Below, piece after piece: positions 18,401 to 29,600 of a DNA stretch of 64,000 bases (positions within the stretch are counted from its first letter, which is position 1; the number at the start of each line of letters is the position of its first letter). A model generated the notes under the pieces. That model saw only the letters and a list, made by a program, of their open reading frames with translations. It ran no database searches and was not told the DNA's origin. Source of the stretch: Anaerolineae bacterium. GTDB lineage: Bacteria > Chloroflexota > Anaerolineae > 4572-78 > J111. The translations under genes and the position numbers were made by a program. The DNA is taken from assembly GCA_023151115.1 (NCBI GenBank), contig JAKLJP010000039.1:1-64000 (forward strand), in the 5' to 3' direction.

Positions 18401-21400
18401 CCTTCTTTAGTCAGGCGATAGCTGGTAGCTGCCTGCTGATTTTTAAGATAAGCACTCCATTGTTCATTTAAGTAAAATTGATGAAGTTTTTGTATATCTT
18501 CCAGGGCTTGGCGAGAAGCGCTGAAGGAGCGAGCTGCTTCAATGGCGTTAGCCAACTGGTCGGCCAGGGACTGCAAAATAGTAATATCACTCTGGCTAAA
18601 GGCAGCTTGTTTAACACTGTGTACATCGAGCGCGCCAATCACCTGACCGCGCGCAATCAGCGGCAAGGCCATTTCTGAATGGGTATCGGGCAAGAGAGGA
18701 TTATCGAAGCGAACCGCATCTTTGCCTGTATCTCGCATCATAATGGCCTTGCCGGTGCTGGTTACTTTACCGACAATGCTTTTATCCCCTACCCTGAATT
18801 TGTGTTTGCTGGCTAACATTTGCCGGCCTACTTCGCCGGTTGAAGCCTTGACCACTGCATACTTCTGGTATTCATCAACCAGGAAGATGGAAACGTGATA
18901 AAAGTTAAAGCGTTCGCGGATTAATTCAACGGTCTGGGGTAATAAGGTGTCCAATTCTAGCGAGCCGGTGGCCGCTTGCGAAACTTCGGCGGCGGTTTGG
19001 AGCAAGGTGGCCCGATACTGGGTTTCTTCAAACAGCCGCCGGTTTTCCAAAGCGCCGGAGGTTTGGCGGGCAATATCCTCGTAGAGACGGGTTATTTCCG
19101 GGGAAAATGGAGTGAATTTTTGGCTGCCCACCAGGATAAAGCCGCCCACCTCACGATTGAGCCAGATAGGTACGGCCACCAGGGTATTGATTTGCATGAT
19201 CACCAAGAGCTGGCGCAGCAGCTCGGAAAAGCGGAGGTCTCGGGTGGCATCGCTTGAAATTACGGTCTGTCCGGTTTTGAGCAATGGCCCTAAGCCCAGA
19301 GCTGCGGTAGAGAAACGAGCGCCAGGGGTGATAGGCGGCCACTGCTGCTGAGGATTGTCCCACAGGGCCACCAGCTCTAATTCAACCCCTCCCTCGATTT
19401 GGTCGTACATAAAAATACCGGTCCCCCGGTCGGGGTTAGTATCGGCAATGGCTTGCAGGGTTAGGTTGTAAATGGTCTCGACAGTGTCGGCAACCAGCAA
19501 ATCTTGGCTCAGATGTGATAGGATTTCTGAGTTGTAGAGACTTTGCTTGGTGGCCTCAAACAGGCGCAGGTTTTCTATGGCCACGATGGCCTGGTCGGTG
19601 AGGGTCTGGTAGATCCGAATTTCCTGTTTAGTATAGTGATGCGCTTTGCGGGTCGAAATGGAAAGTACACCTTTGTAATCTGTACCCAAAAACATAGGAG
19701 CGGAAAAAAGAGTGACGGCCCCCAATTTATCCTGCATAAAACGACGAAAAGCATCATCCAGGCGTGGGTCTTGACCCTCAGCCTGACTCAAATCTTCAGA
19801 AATAAGCGGCTCAAAAGGAGGCTCGGTAAACGCATGCACCAGCGAAAACGTATCAGCGGAGACTTTGGAACCAACAGGTAGAAGCTGGTCAGAGTCTCGA
19901 TCCCAACTGGCAACAATAGTGACGGTATCAATGGAGTTAGACTCGACTCGATCCAGTAAAGAAATAGTGACCCGATCTACATCATAAACTCTGACGCTTT
20001 CAACAATAACGGCGAAAATGTCATCCAGGTCAGTGCTCTCGGCCAGGGAGCGGCTAATTTCATACAGTTTTTGGGTTTCCGAGAGGGCTATCTGAGTTTG
20101 CTGAAACAGTTGGGCATTCTCAATGGCCACTGTAACCTGAGTAACAATAGCCTGCGCCAGTTGCAGCTCATTCTTGGTATAGTCACGATAATAATTATTA
20201 TGCCTGATCCTTAAGAAACCGATCAATTTGCTGCGGACAATTAAAGGAAAGGTTGCAACGGTATCTCCACTCGACTCCGCCAGGTACTCAAGAATAAAGG
20301 TGGGCTGCTTTAGCATTTGTTGCAGGGTAGTTGAATTCTCGACAGCTTCCAGAAGGGGTTCTTGATTGTCGGTTTGCCCTTTGAACACAATTTGCTCAGC
20401 ATGCGTTCTGGTTTTGTTGATTAACCAAACACTGCTGCTATCGGCGTTGAAATAGCTTTTGATTTGAGCCGCTAATATTTCATAAATTTGCTGCAAATCA
20501 ATGGTTTCGGAAAGTTGGCGACTGGCTTCAAACAGCAGGGCTAACTCTTTGGTCCGTTCTTGCGTTTGCTGCAATAAACGGGCATTTTCAATGGCTAAGG
20601 CTACCTGGGTGCTGACTTCTTCTAGCAGGCTGACATCTTCAGGTGAAATTTCTTCTCCATAAACGCTGTCCTCAATGCCGATAACACCGATGGTTTCTCC
20701 ATAGAGTTTGATAGGGGTCAGCAGTTCTCTAGTGACATTCTCCTGAGTTGTGCTAACCCCAATTTGTTCTTTAGCCAGGGCCACCTGAACTGAAGGAGGT
20801 AATTGCTTTACTTCTGAAATGGCAGTTCTATCGTATTCATAGCCCAAAAGTGCTTTTTTACCCGTTAGTTGTCCCCGCTGGCTTAAATCCTCTTGGCGTT
20901 GTAAGTTATAAAGAATTTTTATCTCCTGGAGATCATCTTGTAATTGCTGAACGGTTTGAGAATTTTTAATAGCCGAGGCTAACAATGCGGCTAAACTGGT
21001 TAGAAAAGCCGTGTCAATTCTATCAAAACCGTCAGCAATTTTGCTCTGAACGCGTAGAACACCTATATATTCTGTGCCAGAGGGAAGCGGTAGGACCAAC
21101 TCCGATTGGATAGCCGTCTGGATCTGGCCCGATTGAGCCAAATGGTAAAAAGAGTATGGTCCCTGGTTAATATCGGGCAAATATATAGTTTTGCCTTGCT
21201 GAATAGCGTGACTCACAATGTTATTTTCATCAACGGAGAAGATATCAGGCGTCTGAGTAACAGGTTTACTCCCTGAGCCGTACTCCAAAAAGAGCCATAA
21301 ATCTTTGCCAGAGGGCGCTAAACGATAGATCTGGGCAGCCTGATACCCTAATAGATCTACTAAATAATGTAGGGCCGTTTCCAGCACCAGTTCCAGTTTC

Positions 21401-21507
21401 TCTTTAGAGCTGATATTACGGCTAATATCTTGTATTACTTCAAGTTGACGGGCATACTTGGGGGTAAACTCTGTAAATTTGGCTGCATCTGCCTGTAAAT
21501 TGCTCAT
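15484..21507 (-). CDS. Giant hybrid histidine kinase: nine GAF domains, kinase, two receivers
   Basis: About 2007 residues with no membrane segment. Reading from the N-terminus: nine GAF-type domains of ~165 residues each (two degenerate, near residues 190-320 and 1000-1150), then HisKA near 1500 (FLANMSHELRTPLNSI), HATPase (NACKFTDEGT, DTGIGIPEE, GGTGLGLPIS), receiver 1 (AILLDVLMPEKDGWG, YLIKPI) and receiver 2 (LIILDLTMPKMDGF). Domains 6 and 9 belong to a GAF subtype (FYHV.IFLVDE..AV...STG.VG) repeated throughout the array. Start ATG 21507 is preferred because AGGA lies 5 bp upstream; ATG 21519 is also in frame. It follows the 1696-residue sensor and precedes the PLP-receiver fusion. Ligands are unknown. 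Confidence 0.9.
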   Translation of the reverse strand: MSNLQADAAKFTEFTPKYARQLEVIQDISRNISSKEKLELVLETALHYLVDLLGYQAAQIYRLAPSGKDLWLFLEYGSGSKPVTQTPDIFSVDENNIVSHAIQQGKTIYLPDINQGPYSFYHLAQSGQIQTAIQSELVLPLPSGTEYIGVLRVQSKIADGFDRIDTAFLTSLAALLASAIKNSQTVQQLQDDLQEIKILYNLQRQEDLSQRGQLTGKKALLGYEYDRTAISEVKQLPPSVQVALAKEQIGVSTTQENVTRELLTPIKLYGETIGVIGIEDSVYGEEISPEDVSLLEEVSTQVALAIENARLLQQTQERTKELALLFEASRQLSETIDLQQIYEILAAQIKSYFNADSSSVWLINKTRTHAEQIVFKGQTDNQEPLLEAVENSTTLQQMLKQPTFILEYLAESSGDTVATFPLIVRSKLIGFLRIRHNNYYRDYTKNELQLAQAIVTQVTVAIENAQLFQQTQIALSETQKLYEISRSLAESTDLDDIFAVIVESVRVYDVDRVTISLLDRVESNSIDTVTIVASWDRDSDQLLPVGSKVSADTFSLVHAFTEPPFEPLISEDLSQAEGQDPRLDDAFRRFMQDKLGAVTLFSAPMFLGTDYKGVLSISTRKAHHYTKQEIRIYQTLTDQAIVAIENLRLFEATKQSLYNSEILSHLSQDLLVADTVETIYNLTLQAIADTNPDRGTGIFMYDQIEGGVELELVALWDNPQQQWPPITPGARFSTAALGLGPLLKTGQTVISSDATRDLRFSELLRQLLVIMQINTLVAVPIWLNREVGGFILVGSQKFTPFSPEITRLYEDIARQTSGALENRRLFEETQYRATLLQTAAEVSQAATGSLELDTLLPQTVELIRERFNFYHVSIFLVDEYQKYAVVKASTGEVGRQMLASKHKFRVGDKSIVGKVTSTGKAIMMRDTGKDAVRFDNPLLPDTHSEMALPLIARGQVIGALDVHSVKQAAFSQSDITILQSLADQLANAIEAARSFSASRQALEDIQKLHQFYLNEQWSAYLKNQQAATSYRLTKEGFAISDETSWPLAKIERAIEVKHPMFIPAQGDNSDFNIPRSNGKENVPPAVTSNPEDSSLLIAPLTLHGQVVIGAVDFEIPAQDQLDEDDLVIVEAVANQAAQAIESVRQFEQTQAARKEAEALYEVGRTLVATEDEQEMLYTVLSEMLSTLGLGQGGVLFFEEDRKFGKLHALFINGEPAEPGLRFPIEGNLSYEKLITTKQPVVIEDAANDPLLETVREINKNLGVASLLLVPIIINDHVIGAIGADAVGKKHIFTEREINLALAMADQLSIMLQNRRLLQETKRRAVQLQTSSDVGRVATSILDQETMLSQAVELIRDRFGFYHVQIFLIDEAKQFAVLYKSTGKVGQRLLALGHKLAIGSQSVIGQVTHQRRSIVVRDTDSADANPLRRNEFLPETRAELAIPLQVGDNLIGALDVQSTSPHAFTTEDIAVLETLAAQLAVAIQNARAFREQQETAERLKEIDKLKTQFLANMSHELRTPLNSIIGFSRVILKGIDGPLTELQKTDLTSIHNSGQHLLGLINNILDLSKIEAGKMELNFEEVELEPIIKGVMSTALALVKDKPVTLHQEIPATLPVVWADPTRIRQIILNLVSNACKFTDEGTITIRAKADQEKVLISVSDTGIGIPEENLSSIFEEFTQVDSSTTRKVGGTGLGLPISRHFVEMHRGQIWVESRLGYGSTFNFTIPIQQQVEPEKEWPANFALDVPKEGQGKVIVAIDDDPGVITLYERFLEQQDYRVIGINHSYDVLPQVKELAPAAILLDVLMPEKDGWGVLRTLKDDPATKDIPVIVCSIISDKNRGFSLGAADYLIKPIVENELVKALKHLDNQHKEQVKVLVVDDQADDILLIRRILEAQPNYKIFEANDGQESLELVQKIEPDLIILDLTMPKMDGFMVVEALKNNEKTRSIPIIIASAKELTPAEHLALTGQVEVLLRKGIFTENELLEDVSQALKRIQPEESLKNSSRK

Positions 21508-21583
21508 ATCAGTCCTCATTTTTGCAGGTCAAGCATCTAGGCAAAAACATCTCTCAAAAGATGCCGTTGAGTGCTTCGCTTCG

Positions 21584-24500
21584 TTACTTCTTTTCCCCAT
21601 TGGTTGGAGAAATTAAATGCACGAAGGCCCGTTTACTGCCCAACGCATCCCCCAATTCTTTAACAGTCGTCTGTAGAATGGTATCCACGTTGGTTGAAGC
21701 TCTCACTTTAGTGGTAATCTCTTTGATCAAGGTTTCGCGGTGAGCCGCCTTTTGGCTGGCTTCGTAGCGCTGAGCATTATCCAGAGCCAGGGCTGTTTGG
21801 TCAATAAAGGCGCGCAACAGCCGGATCTGAGCCTCATCAATAGTTTTATTTGTGTCCCTGTTAAAACCGATTTCAACTAACCCGATATTTTCTTGACGTA
21901 AAGTAACGGGAGTAAATATTCTGACCCAATTGGCATGTCCTTCAGCCTCAAATAGGTCCCGGTCGAAACGTTCATCCCAGCCAGTGATAACCTCTGTCTG
22001 GCCTGTTCTGATAATATCAGCCATAATATCATGGCTGTCCAGCAAGCGATTGGCTCGTTTAATTTGAGCTTCAGACACCTCAAACCCGGCGACGGCCTTG
22101 ACTCGGTTTTGATACTTGTCCACCAAAGAAAACATCCCATACTCAAAACCCAAAACATCAATACAGGCTCTAAAGAAGATGTTCAAAATCTCGTTAACTT
22201 GTAAGGTGCCGGCCAGCATTTGGCTAAATAGTTGCAGGGCCTGGGTTTCTTGAAGTAACACCTCGGCTTCTTGCTGGGCTTGGATCACATTTTCAAACAG
22301 GCGGGCATTCTGGATGGCATTAGCCAACTGATCGGCCATTGTTTGCAGCATGGTAATATCTTCGGGCGAGAACGCCCCTCGTTCGGTGCTTTGAACGGTC
22401 AGCGCCCCAATCACCTCATCACGGCTAACCAGCGGCAAAGCCATTTCTGAATGGGTATCAGGCAAATGAGGGTTTTGAAACCGGACTGCTTCCTGACCTA
22501 CGTCCAGGGCAATGCGAGCGCGGCGGTTCTGCACACACCAGCCGATCATTGACTCGCCGCCGATTTTGAGTTTGTGGTTATTTTTAAGCTGGATTCGCCC
22601 GGCTTCACCCGTGCCGGCCCGGAGAACAGCCCACTCCCTGGCTTCATCCACCAAAAAGAGACCCACATAGTAAAAGTCGAATTGGTTGCGGATGAGATTA
22701 ACGGAGGTTTCAATAAGCTGAGAAGCGTCAAGAATGGAACTGGCCGCACGGGAAACTTCGGCGGCGGTTTGCAGCCGTTCCGAGCGGTATTGAGCTTCGG
22801 TCAACAATAAATGATTGTCTAACCAGATGGCCAATTGATCGGCAATTGCTTCGCCACTTTCAATATCTTCTGCCGTAAAGACGTGACCTTTTTCGGTAGC
22901 ATCTGCGCTGATAATGCCAATTACCTCCCCACGAGATACAATCGGGATAAAGAGAATGGCTTCAACCGACCCTCGCCACCGTTGATTATGTTGGGTTAAT
23001 GGATGGCTCGAAACATCAGCAATCACCAGGGGGAGTGGATTTTGCTGCAAGTATTGAGCAATCAGGTCTTCTTTAACCGGAAAAACAAGATCAGGCTCGA
23101 CGACCTTATGATCCACATACAAGGCTTCCAAAGTGTTATATTCGCGGTCAGGGTCAGTTAACACGATGCTGCCCTGGCTAACGTTGAGCAAGAGCAAATA
23201 TTCGCCCAGAACGGTTTCAAAAGCTGCCCGCTGGTTCATCAGGGTCGCCAGGGCTTCACTGATATTAAAGAGCAACTGGGTTCTGGCCAACGCTTTTTGC
23301 AAGGCTGCTTCGGCCTGCTTGCGCTCGATAGCAACCCCGGCCAATTGAACCGCCGTGCCAATAAGTTCAAGATCGGTGGAGCTGGGGGCGCGAGGTTCGG
23401 TGTGGTACATGGCAAATGTGCCCAATACCCGGCCATCAGTCGCCAGAATAGGCGTAGACCAACAGGCGCGTAAATTATAATTAGAGATAATCCAGTCGGC
23501 GTAATCTACCCACAGCGGGTCTTGGGCAATATCTGGAGAAACAACCTGTTCACCCAGGTAAGCAGCCGTACCACAAGAACCAACTCGCGGTCCAATCACC
23601 AGGCCGTCAATGGCTTGGGCAAAACTGCTGGGTAGGCTGGGAGCTGCCGCGCTGCGCAAATGAACCCCATCGGCGTCCAGCAACATGATGGAGGCATGGA
23701 ATGAATTATCGGCCAAGCTCTCGCTGAACTTAGCCAGAACATGCAAAATATCCGGCAGAGCCGCATCTGTAGCAATCATCTGAAAAACGCGCTGCTGTCC
23801 GGCTAACAAGGTTTCGGCTCGCTTACGTTCCGTAATATCCAAATGCGTCCCGGAGACTCGTAAGGGGTGGCCTTCCTCGTCCCACTCAACAATTTTGCCT
23901 CGATCCAGAACCCAGCGCCACTCGCCCGATTTGGTCTGAACCCGGTACTCACATTCATAAAAAGGCGTTTTACCAGCAAGGTGATCAGCCCAGACTGCCC
24001 GAACTGAGGCCAAATCATCGGGGTGAGTACGCTCATCCCACCATGTAACTGCCGGCTCAATCTCATCGGGCATATAGCCCAGCATCGCCGCAGCCCGTTC
24101 ATCAACGATATCTAAACCTGTCTGAAGATTGTAGTTCCATAGACCCAGGTCGGCGCCTCTGAGGGCCAGTTCAAGTTGCTGTTGGCTCTGTCGCAGGGCC
24201 TCTTCAGCCTTTTTGCGTTCGGTAATATCCCAAAAAATATTTTGAGTTCCTACAACTTCACCCGCAGCATCGAAAATAGGTGATTTCACCACCCGGACAT
24301 ATTTTTTCTCCCCTGTCGCCGTTATATTCTCTTCGACAGTTTCAAAAATCTCTCCTGTTGCCAAAACTCTTTGATCATCTTGCCGATACTTCTCCGCCGC
24401 TGTAGGGGGATAAAAGTCAAAGTCGGTTTTACCAGTTAATTCACTCAGCGAAACCCCCAAAATTTTGCAGAAGCTTTTGTTGCCAAAAACAAAGCGACCT

Positions 24501-26674
24501 TCCCGGTCCTTGCGTAGAATATATTGGGGAATATTATCTACCAGAGATTGGTAAAGCGCTTCGGAGGCGCGCAAGGCTTCTTCAGCTTTTTTGCGTTCTG
24601 CCAACTCTTGCTGCGCCTGTTCGTAGAGTTGTGCATTTTTAACCGCGTTAGCCAATTGATCGGCCATTGTTTGCAAAACGATAATGTCTTCGCGGCTGAA
24701 AGCGGCTTGTTCCTCGCTCTGGACGGTTAACGCGCCGATAAGCTCATTGTGATAAATCAGTGGTAGAGCAATCTCGGACCGAGTTTTAGGCAGGTCGGGG
24801 TTTTGAAACCGGACTGCCTCTTTACCCACATCCAGAGCAATTCGGGGCTGGCGATGGGCAATGCTCCAGCCAATCATTGATTCGCCGCCTATTCGCAAGC
24901 GGTGGTTTTTCTTTAATTGGATTTGACCGGCTTCACCCGTACCGGCTTTCAAAACAGCCCACTCGCCACCCTCATCCACCAGAAAAGCGCCCACATAATA
25001 CAGCTCAAAGCGATCGCAAATTAAGGCCACGGCGGAGTTAAGCAGTTCTTGAACCTCCAGGATTGAACTGGCCGCCCGCGCTACCTCGGCCGCTGCTTCC
25101 ATCCGGGTGACCCGATAGGCAGCCTCTTCAATTAAATGGCGATTGATCAGCGCGATGCTGACCTGATCGGCCATGGCCAGCCAGAGACGTTGGGTATCTG
25201 TAGTAAAGGTATAGGGCTGGGTAAAATAAACCAGGATAACCCCCAGGTGCTGACGCCCGATCATTAAGGGTAATATCGCCGCTGAACAAGCCCCGGTGGG
25301 GATAAAGCTGGCTCGTTCTATCCCCGACAATCTATCATCGGTGTTAATATCGTCAATAAAAAGTGACCGGCCGCCGGTCAATAGCTCTCGTTGGGCAAAC
25401 TCCGGCAGATAAAAGCGGGTTCCAATCGGATAGGATGGATTGTTTTGCTTTTGCCAGTTGAAGCGCAGTTCGGCCCAGGTTGGCTCATTATCTACCAGGC
25501 TAAACCGAAATGCGGTTATTTCGCACGGATCGCTCCGCCGGATCTGTTCAAAGATAGCGTCAAAAATTTGCCGTTCACTCAAGGCTTTGGTAATCGCTTG
25601 ACTCCCCAGGTAAAGCGCGGCTGTTTCGGCTAAAAGTCGTTCGCGTTCAGCCTCTTGCGCGCGCCGCTCGGTCACATCGTGGCTGATACCCAGCATATAC
25701 TCAGGCTGGCCTGATGCATTGGGAATGGGGATGAGCCGGGTGTAGGCGATATGTTCCTGTCCATCGGCCCAGATAGTTCTATCTTCTGCTTCCAAAATCT
25801 GATTGGTGGTAAAAACCTGGCTGTCGCGCCGGTGAAACCGCTGGGCCAACTCTGGCGGAAAAAGCGCCTGATCTGTTTTGCCCAATAATGCCTCGGGCGC
25901 CTGTCCAATTACCCGGGCATTGGCTTGATTCATCTCTAACAACGTATGATTTTTATCTTTGATAAAGATGGGATCGGGGATATGTTCGATAACGGTTTTG
26001 AGGAAACGGCGACTGTTTTCGGCTTGTTCCAACAGCCGTGCATTTTCCGAGAAAAGCTGAGCATTCTGGATGGAGTTGGCCAGTTGATCGGCCAGGGTCT
26101 GGAATAACGAAATGTCGTTTTCAGAAAAGGACGCCGCTTCTGAACTCTGCAAATCCAATGCGCCAATCACCTGACCGCGATTGATGAGGGGCAAGACCAT
26201 TTCAGAGCGGGTTTCGGGCAATTGCAGATTTTGAAAACGGACGGCTTCTTCACCTACATCCAAGGCAACTCGAGGTTGGCGATGATTAAGAACCCAGCCA
26301 ATAAGCGACTCCTCCCCAATTCTTAGACGATGTCCTTTCAAAAATAGAGGGCCAACCTCACTGATTCCGGTTTGAAATCTGACCCACTCATTGGTCTCAT
26401 CGGTAAGATAGATACCTACGAAATAAAAATCAAAATAGTCCCGAATCAGACTCACCGCCACCCGCAACAGGTCATCTACCTCCAAAATAGAGCTGGCCGC
26501 GTCGGAGAGGGCCGCCACCGTCTCCAGCAACAATTCCTGGCGCTCCGTATTTTGCGCTAACCCGCTCAGTTCGGTCAGAATTTCGGTCCATTGAGGGCTT
26601 GTTTGGAGATGAGGATAAGCCTGAGATAGGCCAGCGAGTTTAGTTTGAACGTTTTGCAGGGTTTCGTTGACCAT
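21584..26674 (-). CDS. Giant sensor protein of GAF and PAS domains without a kinase
   Basis: A 1696-residue soluble protein. Approximate order: GAF (45-205), PAS (225-345), GAF, GAF (350-690), PAS, PAS (705-960; the second has a PAC motif WRWVLDRGKIVEWDEEG), then four GAFs (965-1640). No HisKA, ATPase, receiver, GGDEF, phosphatase or DNA-binding domain follows; it ends in a coiled region (ETLIKEITTKVRASTNVDTI) with a start of another GAF (VKELGDALGSKRAFVH). Such proteins normally carry an output domain, so this one probably signals through a partner, most simply the kinase encoded next (76 bp on). The start lies 1 bp after the stop of the preceding sensor gene. Confidence 0.85.
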   Translation of the reverse strand: MVNETLQNVQTKLAGLSQAYPHLQTSPQWTEILTELSGLAQNTERQELLLETVAALSDAASSILEVDDLLRVAVSLIRDYFDFYFVGIYLTDETNEWVRFQTGISEVGPLFLKGHRLRIGEESLIGWVLNHRQPRVALDVGEEAVRFQNLQLPETRSEMVLPLINRGQVIGALDLQSSEAASFSENDISLFQTLADQLANSIQNAQLFSENARLLEQAENSRRFLKTVIEHIPDPIFIKDKNHTLLEMNQANARVIGQAPEALLGKTDQALFPPELAQRFHRRDSQVFTTNQILEAEDRTIWADGQEHIAYTRLIPIPNASGQPEYMLGISHDVTERRAQEAERERLLAETAALYLGSQAITKALSERQIFDAIFEQIRRSDPCEITAFRFSLVDNEPTWAELRFNWQKQNNPSYPIGTRFYLPEFAQRELLTGGRSLFIDDINTDDRLSGIERASFIPTGACSAAILPLMIGRQHLGVILVYFTQPYTFTTDTQRLWLAMADQVSIALINRHLIEEAAYRVTRMEAAAEVARAASSILEVQELLNSAVALICDRFELYYVGAFLVDEGGEWAVLKAGTGEAGQIQLKKNHRLRIGGESMIGWSIAHRQPRIALDVGKEAVRFQNPDLPKTRSEIALPLIYHNELIGALTVQSEEQAAFSREDIIVLQTMADQLANAVKNAQLYEQAQQELAERKKAEEALRASEALYQSLVDNIPQYILRKDREGRFVFGNKSFCKILGVSLSELTGKTDFDFYPPTAAEKYRQDDQRVLATGEIFETVEENITATGEKKYVRVVKSPIFDAAGEVVGTQNIFWDITERKKAEEALRQSQQQLELALRGADLGLWNYNLQTGLDIVDERAAAMLGYMPDEIEPAVTWWDERTHPDDLASVRAVWADHLAGKTPFYECEYRVQTKSGEWRWVLDRGKIVEWDEEGHPLRVSGTHLDITERKRAETLLAGQQRVFQMIATDAALPDILHVLAKFSESLADNSFHASIMLLDADGVHLRSAAAPSLPSSFAQAIDGLVIGPRVGSCGTAAYLGEQVVSPDIAQDPLWVDYADWIISNYNLRACWSTPILATDGRVLGTFAMYHTEPRAPSSTDLELIGTAVQLAGVAIERKQAEAALQKALARTQLLFNISEALATLMNQRAAFETVLGEYLLLLNVSQGSIVLTDPDREYNTLEALYVDHKVVEPDLVFPVKEDLIAQYLQQNPLPLVIADVSSHPLTQHNQRWRGSVEAILFIPIVSRGEVIGIISADATEKGHVFTAEDIESGEAIADQLAIWLDNHLLLTEAQYRSERLQTAAEVSRAASSILDASQLIETSVNLIRNQFDFYYVGLFLVDEAREWAVLRAGTGEAGRIQLKNNHKLKIGGESMIGWCVQNRRARIALDVGQEAVRFQNPHLPDTHSEMALPLVSRDEVIGALTVQSTERGAFSPEDITMLQTMADQLANAIQNARLFENVIQAQQEAEVLLQETQALQLFSQMLAGTLQVNEILNIFFRACIDVLGFEYGMFSLVDKYQNRVKAVAGFEVSEAQIKRANRLLDSHDIMADIIRTGQTEVITGWDERFDRDLFEAEGHANWVRIFTPVTLRQENIGLVEIGFNRDTNKTIDEAQIRLLRAFIDQTALALDNAQRYEASQKAAHRETLIKEITTKVRASTNVDTILQTTVKELGDALGSKRAFVHLISPTNGEKK

Positions 26675-26675
26675 A

Positions 26676-29600
26676 TTACTTACTTTCTCTATTTTCTGTC
26701 ACGGCCACTTTGTGGGCTGAACCATATTCAGCTTCATCTTTGGTCGGAAGTTGGGCGGGATGATCCGTTTTGAGCGCCAGGGTAATGCCCCCCTGTGAGG
26801 CCCCAACAACTTTGCCCAATTCTGTAACCGTGGTCTTCAAAATATCTTCAACATTGGTCGCGCTTCTAATTTTACTGGTAATCTCGCGGATAATCTCTTC
26901 GCGGCGCAGTCGTCGCTGCGAGGCATCCAGCAGGCGCAAGTTTTCCAGGGCAATAACCATCTGTTGGGCGACGGTCTGATAAAATCTCATCTGCTGCGGC
27001 GTAAAAAATTTCTCTTTGGTTTTATAAGTGACCAACAAAAAGCCTAGCCGACCCTGAGACGTTGAAAGTGGAAGCGCTACCAGAGATTTTATACCAATTT
27101 GCTCCAGGATACGGCGAAGATGTTCGGTCAAAGGACTGGTATGCGCGGTTACATCTTCGATGAGAAAGGGATCATGTTGAGGGATTAACTGTTCAAATAT
27201 TAATTCATTAGAACGGAAGCGGACGCCATTCGCAAAAGTTGGCTCTCCGGCGGCTACCCAAACTGCTTTTTGTTCCAAAAGTTGTTCATTAGGGTCTGTA
27301 TCGGGACTATGTACATACATATAGATGGTAGCAGTATCCACTCCTGATTGGGAAACGGCTTTTATAGCCAACTGATAAACTGTTTCCTCATCGTGAGCCG
27401 AGAGTAAGTCCTGAGTAATTTGATACAGGTTTTCTGTTTCTGCCAGGGCCTCTTGCGTTTGTTTAAACAAAATCGCATTTTCAATTGCATTAGCCAGTTG
27501 GTCGGCCATGGTTTGTAATAAAGTAATATCTTCAGTCGAGAAAGCACCCTGTTCGACACTTTGCACGGTCAAGGCGCCGATTACCTCATCCCGGCTAATT
27601 AAGGGTAGCGCCATCTCTGAGTGGGTATCGGGTAAGTAAGGGTTATGAAAGCGTACCGCCTCTTGCCCTACATCGAGAGCGATGCGAGCTTGACGGTTTT
27701 GAATACACCAGCCGATCATCGAGCCGGCCCCAATTTTGAGTTTATGTTCATTTTCAAGCTGGATGCGCCCTGCCTCGCCGGTGCCGGCCCGCAGAACTGC
27801 CCATTCTTTGGCCTCATCAACCATAAACAGGCCCACATAGTAAAAATCAAACTGATCGCGGATAAGGTTGACCGAGGTGTTAATCAGGTCATCTACGTCG
27901 AGGATAGAACTGGCGGCGCGAGAAACTTCGGCGGCGGTTTGCAAATGTTCAGAGCGGTATTGGGCTTCATCAAGAAGTTGGCGATTTTCCAGCCAAATAC
28001 TTAACTGGCCGGCAATCGCTTGCCCAATTTCAATACTATTTTCAGAAAAAGTATACCCTTCTTCGGTTGAACTGGCAGAAAGAGCGCCCGCGACCCTATC
28101 ACGTAGGACAAGTGGCAGAACTAGCATAGCCCCTGTCCTGCTTAGGTATTTTAACATATTTTTGGTCAGGGGGTGGGTTTGGATATTGTCAATAACCAAA
28201 GGTGTTTGATCTTGCTGCAAATGCTGGAGGATTGTATCTTCTTTGGCCGGAATAACCAGGTTTGGCGCTACTGCTGTTCCGTTGTGATACAGCGCCTTGG
28301 TTGCGTGAGAATGACCGGTTTTATCCAGCAGCAAAATAGCCCCATTTTTTAGGTTAAGCAAGCTCAAATATTCACCCAATACTATTTCGGCGGCGGTTTG
28401 CTGATCGGTGGCTGTGGCTAACGCGCCGCTGATCCGGTAAAGGGATTGAGTTCTGGCAAAAGTCTCTCGCAGTGTCTCTTCATCTCGTTTACGGTCGGTG
28501 ATGTCTTCCGAGATTGCCAGCAAATATCTGGGCGCGCCATCTGCGCCCAGAACTGGGATTTTTCGGGTGTGCAATATCCGTACCCCCGCTCCCGTGTGGA
28601 TAGGTTCTTCGGGAATATCCAGTAACTTGCCGCTGGCCAGTACCTCCCGATCCTTGTTGGTAAAAAAATCGGCTTCTTCTTTTGGAAAGAAGTCGTAGTC
28701 GCTTTTGTTCAGGACATCTTTTTGTTTGAGACCGAACAACTCTTCGCTGGCCCGATTCCAGCGGGCAAAACGCAAATCTTTCGCCTCTTTGACAAAAATG
28801 GGTGTGGGAATATTGTCAATGATCGAGTTGAGAAAATTCTGGCTGTCCTGGGCGTTGCGGAGCAGCCGGGCATTTTCAATCGCATTGGCGAGCTGGTCGG
28901 CCATAATTTGCAGCGTGTCAACATCCTCATCGCTAAAAGCGTTGACCTCGGTACTTTGCACATCCAGAGCGCCAATCACAATGCCCCGCGAAAGTAGCGG
29001 CAGGGCCATTTCTGAGCGGGTATCGGGCAAAAGTGGATTTTGAAAGTGGACGGCATCTTCACCGACATCCAGCGCAATACGTGGTTGGGCATGGGCGGTG
29101 GCATAGCCAACAATTGAATTGCTGCCCACTTTCAATCGGTGCGGGGTCGAGACCATAATTTTGCCCACTTCGCCGGTTGAAGCGTGGACCACAGCCCACT
29201 CACGGGTCTCATCGAGAAGAAAGATTGAAACGTGATAAAAACCAAAACGATCTCTAATCAGGTCTACGGTGGTATCGAAAATCTCGTTTAAGTCAAGCAT
29301 ACGAGAAACCGACTCGCCAACTTGGGCGACGGTTTTTAAACGGGTAGCCCGGCGTTCCGTTTGCTCTAACAGACGGCGGTTTTGAATGGTGATAGCTATC
29401 TGGTCGGCCATCGCCCTGGCCAGATCAATTTCTTGTTGGCTGAAGTTACGGTGTTCTTTTACCGAGTCTGCGCCAATCCAGCCAATTGTTTCGCCCCGGA
29501 TAATCATGGGGGCTTCGAGTAATGATTTGGGCATACCTTGTTGATTGAAGCTGTGAAAACCCACCAGATTGGGATCATTAGGGGCATCCACGCTGACAAA

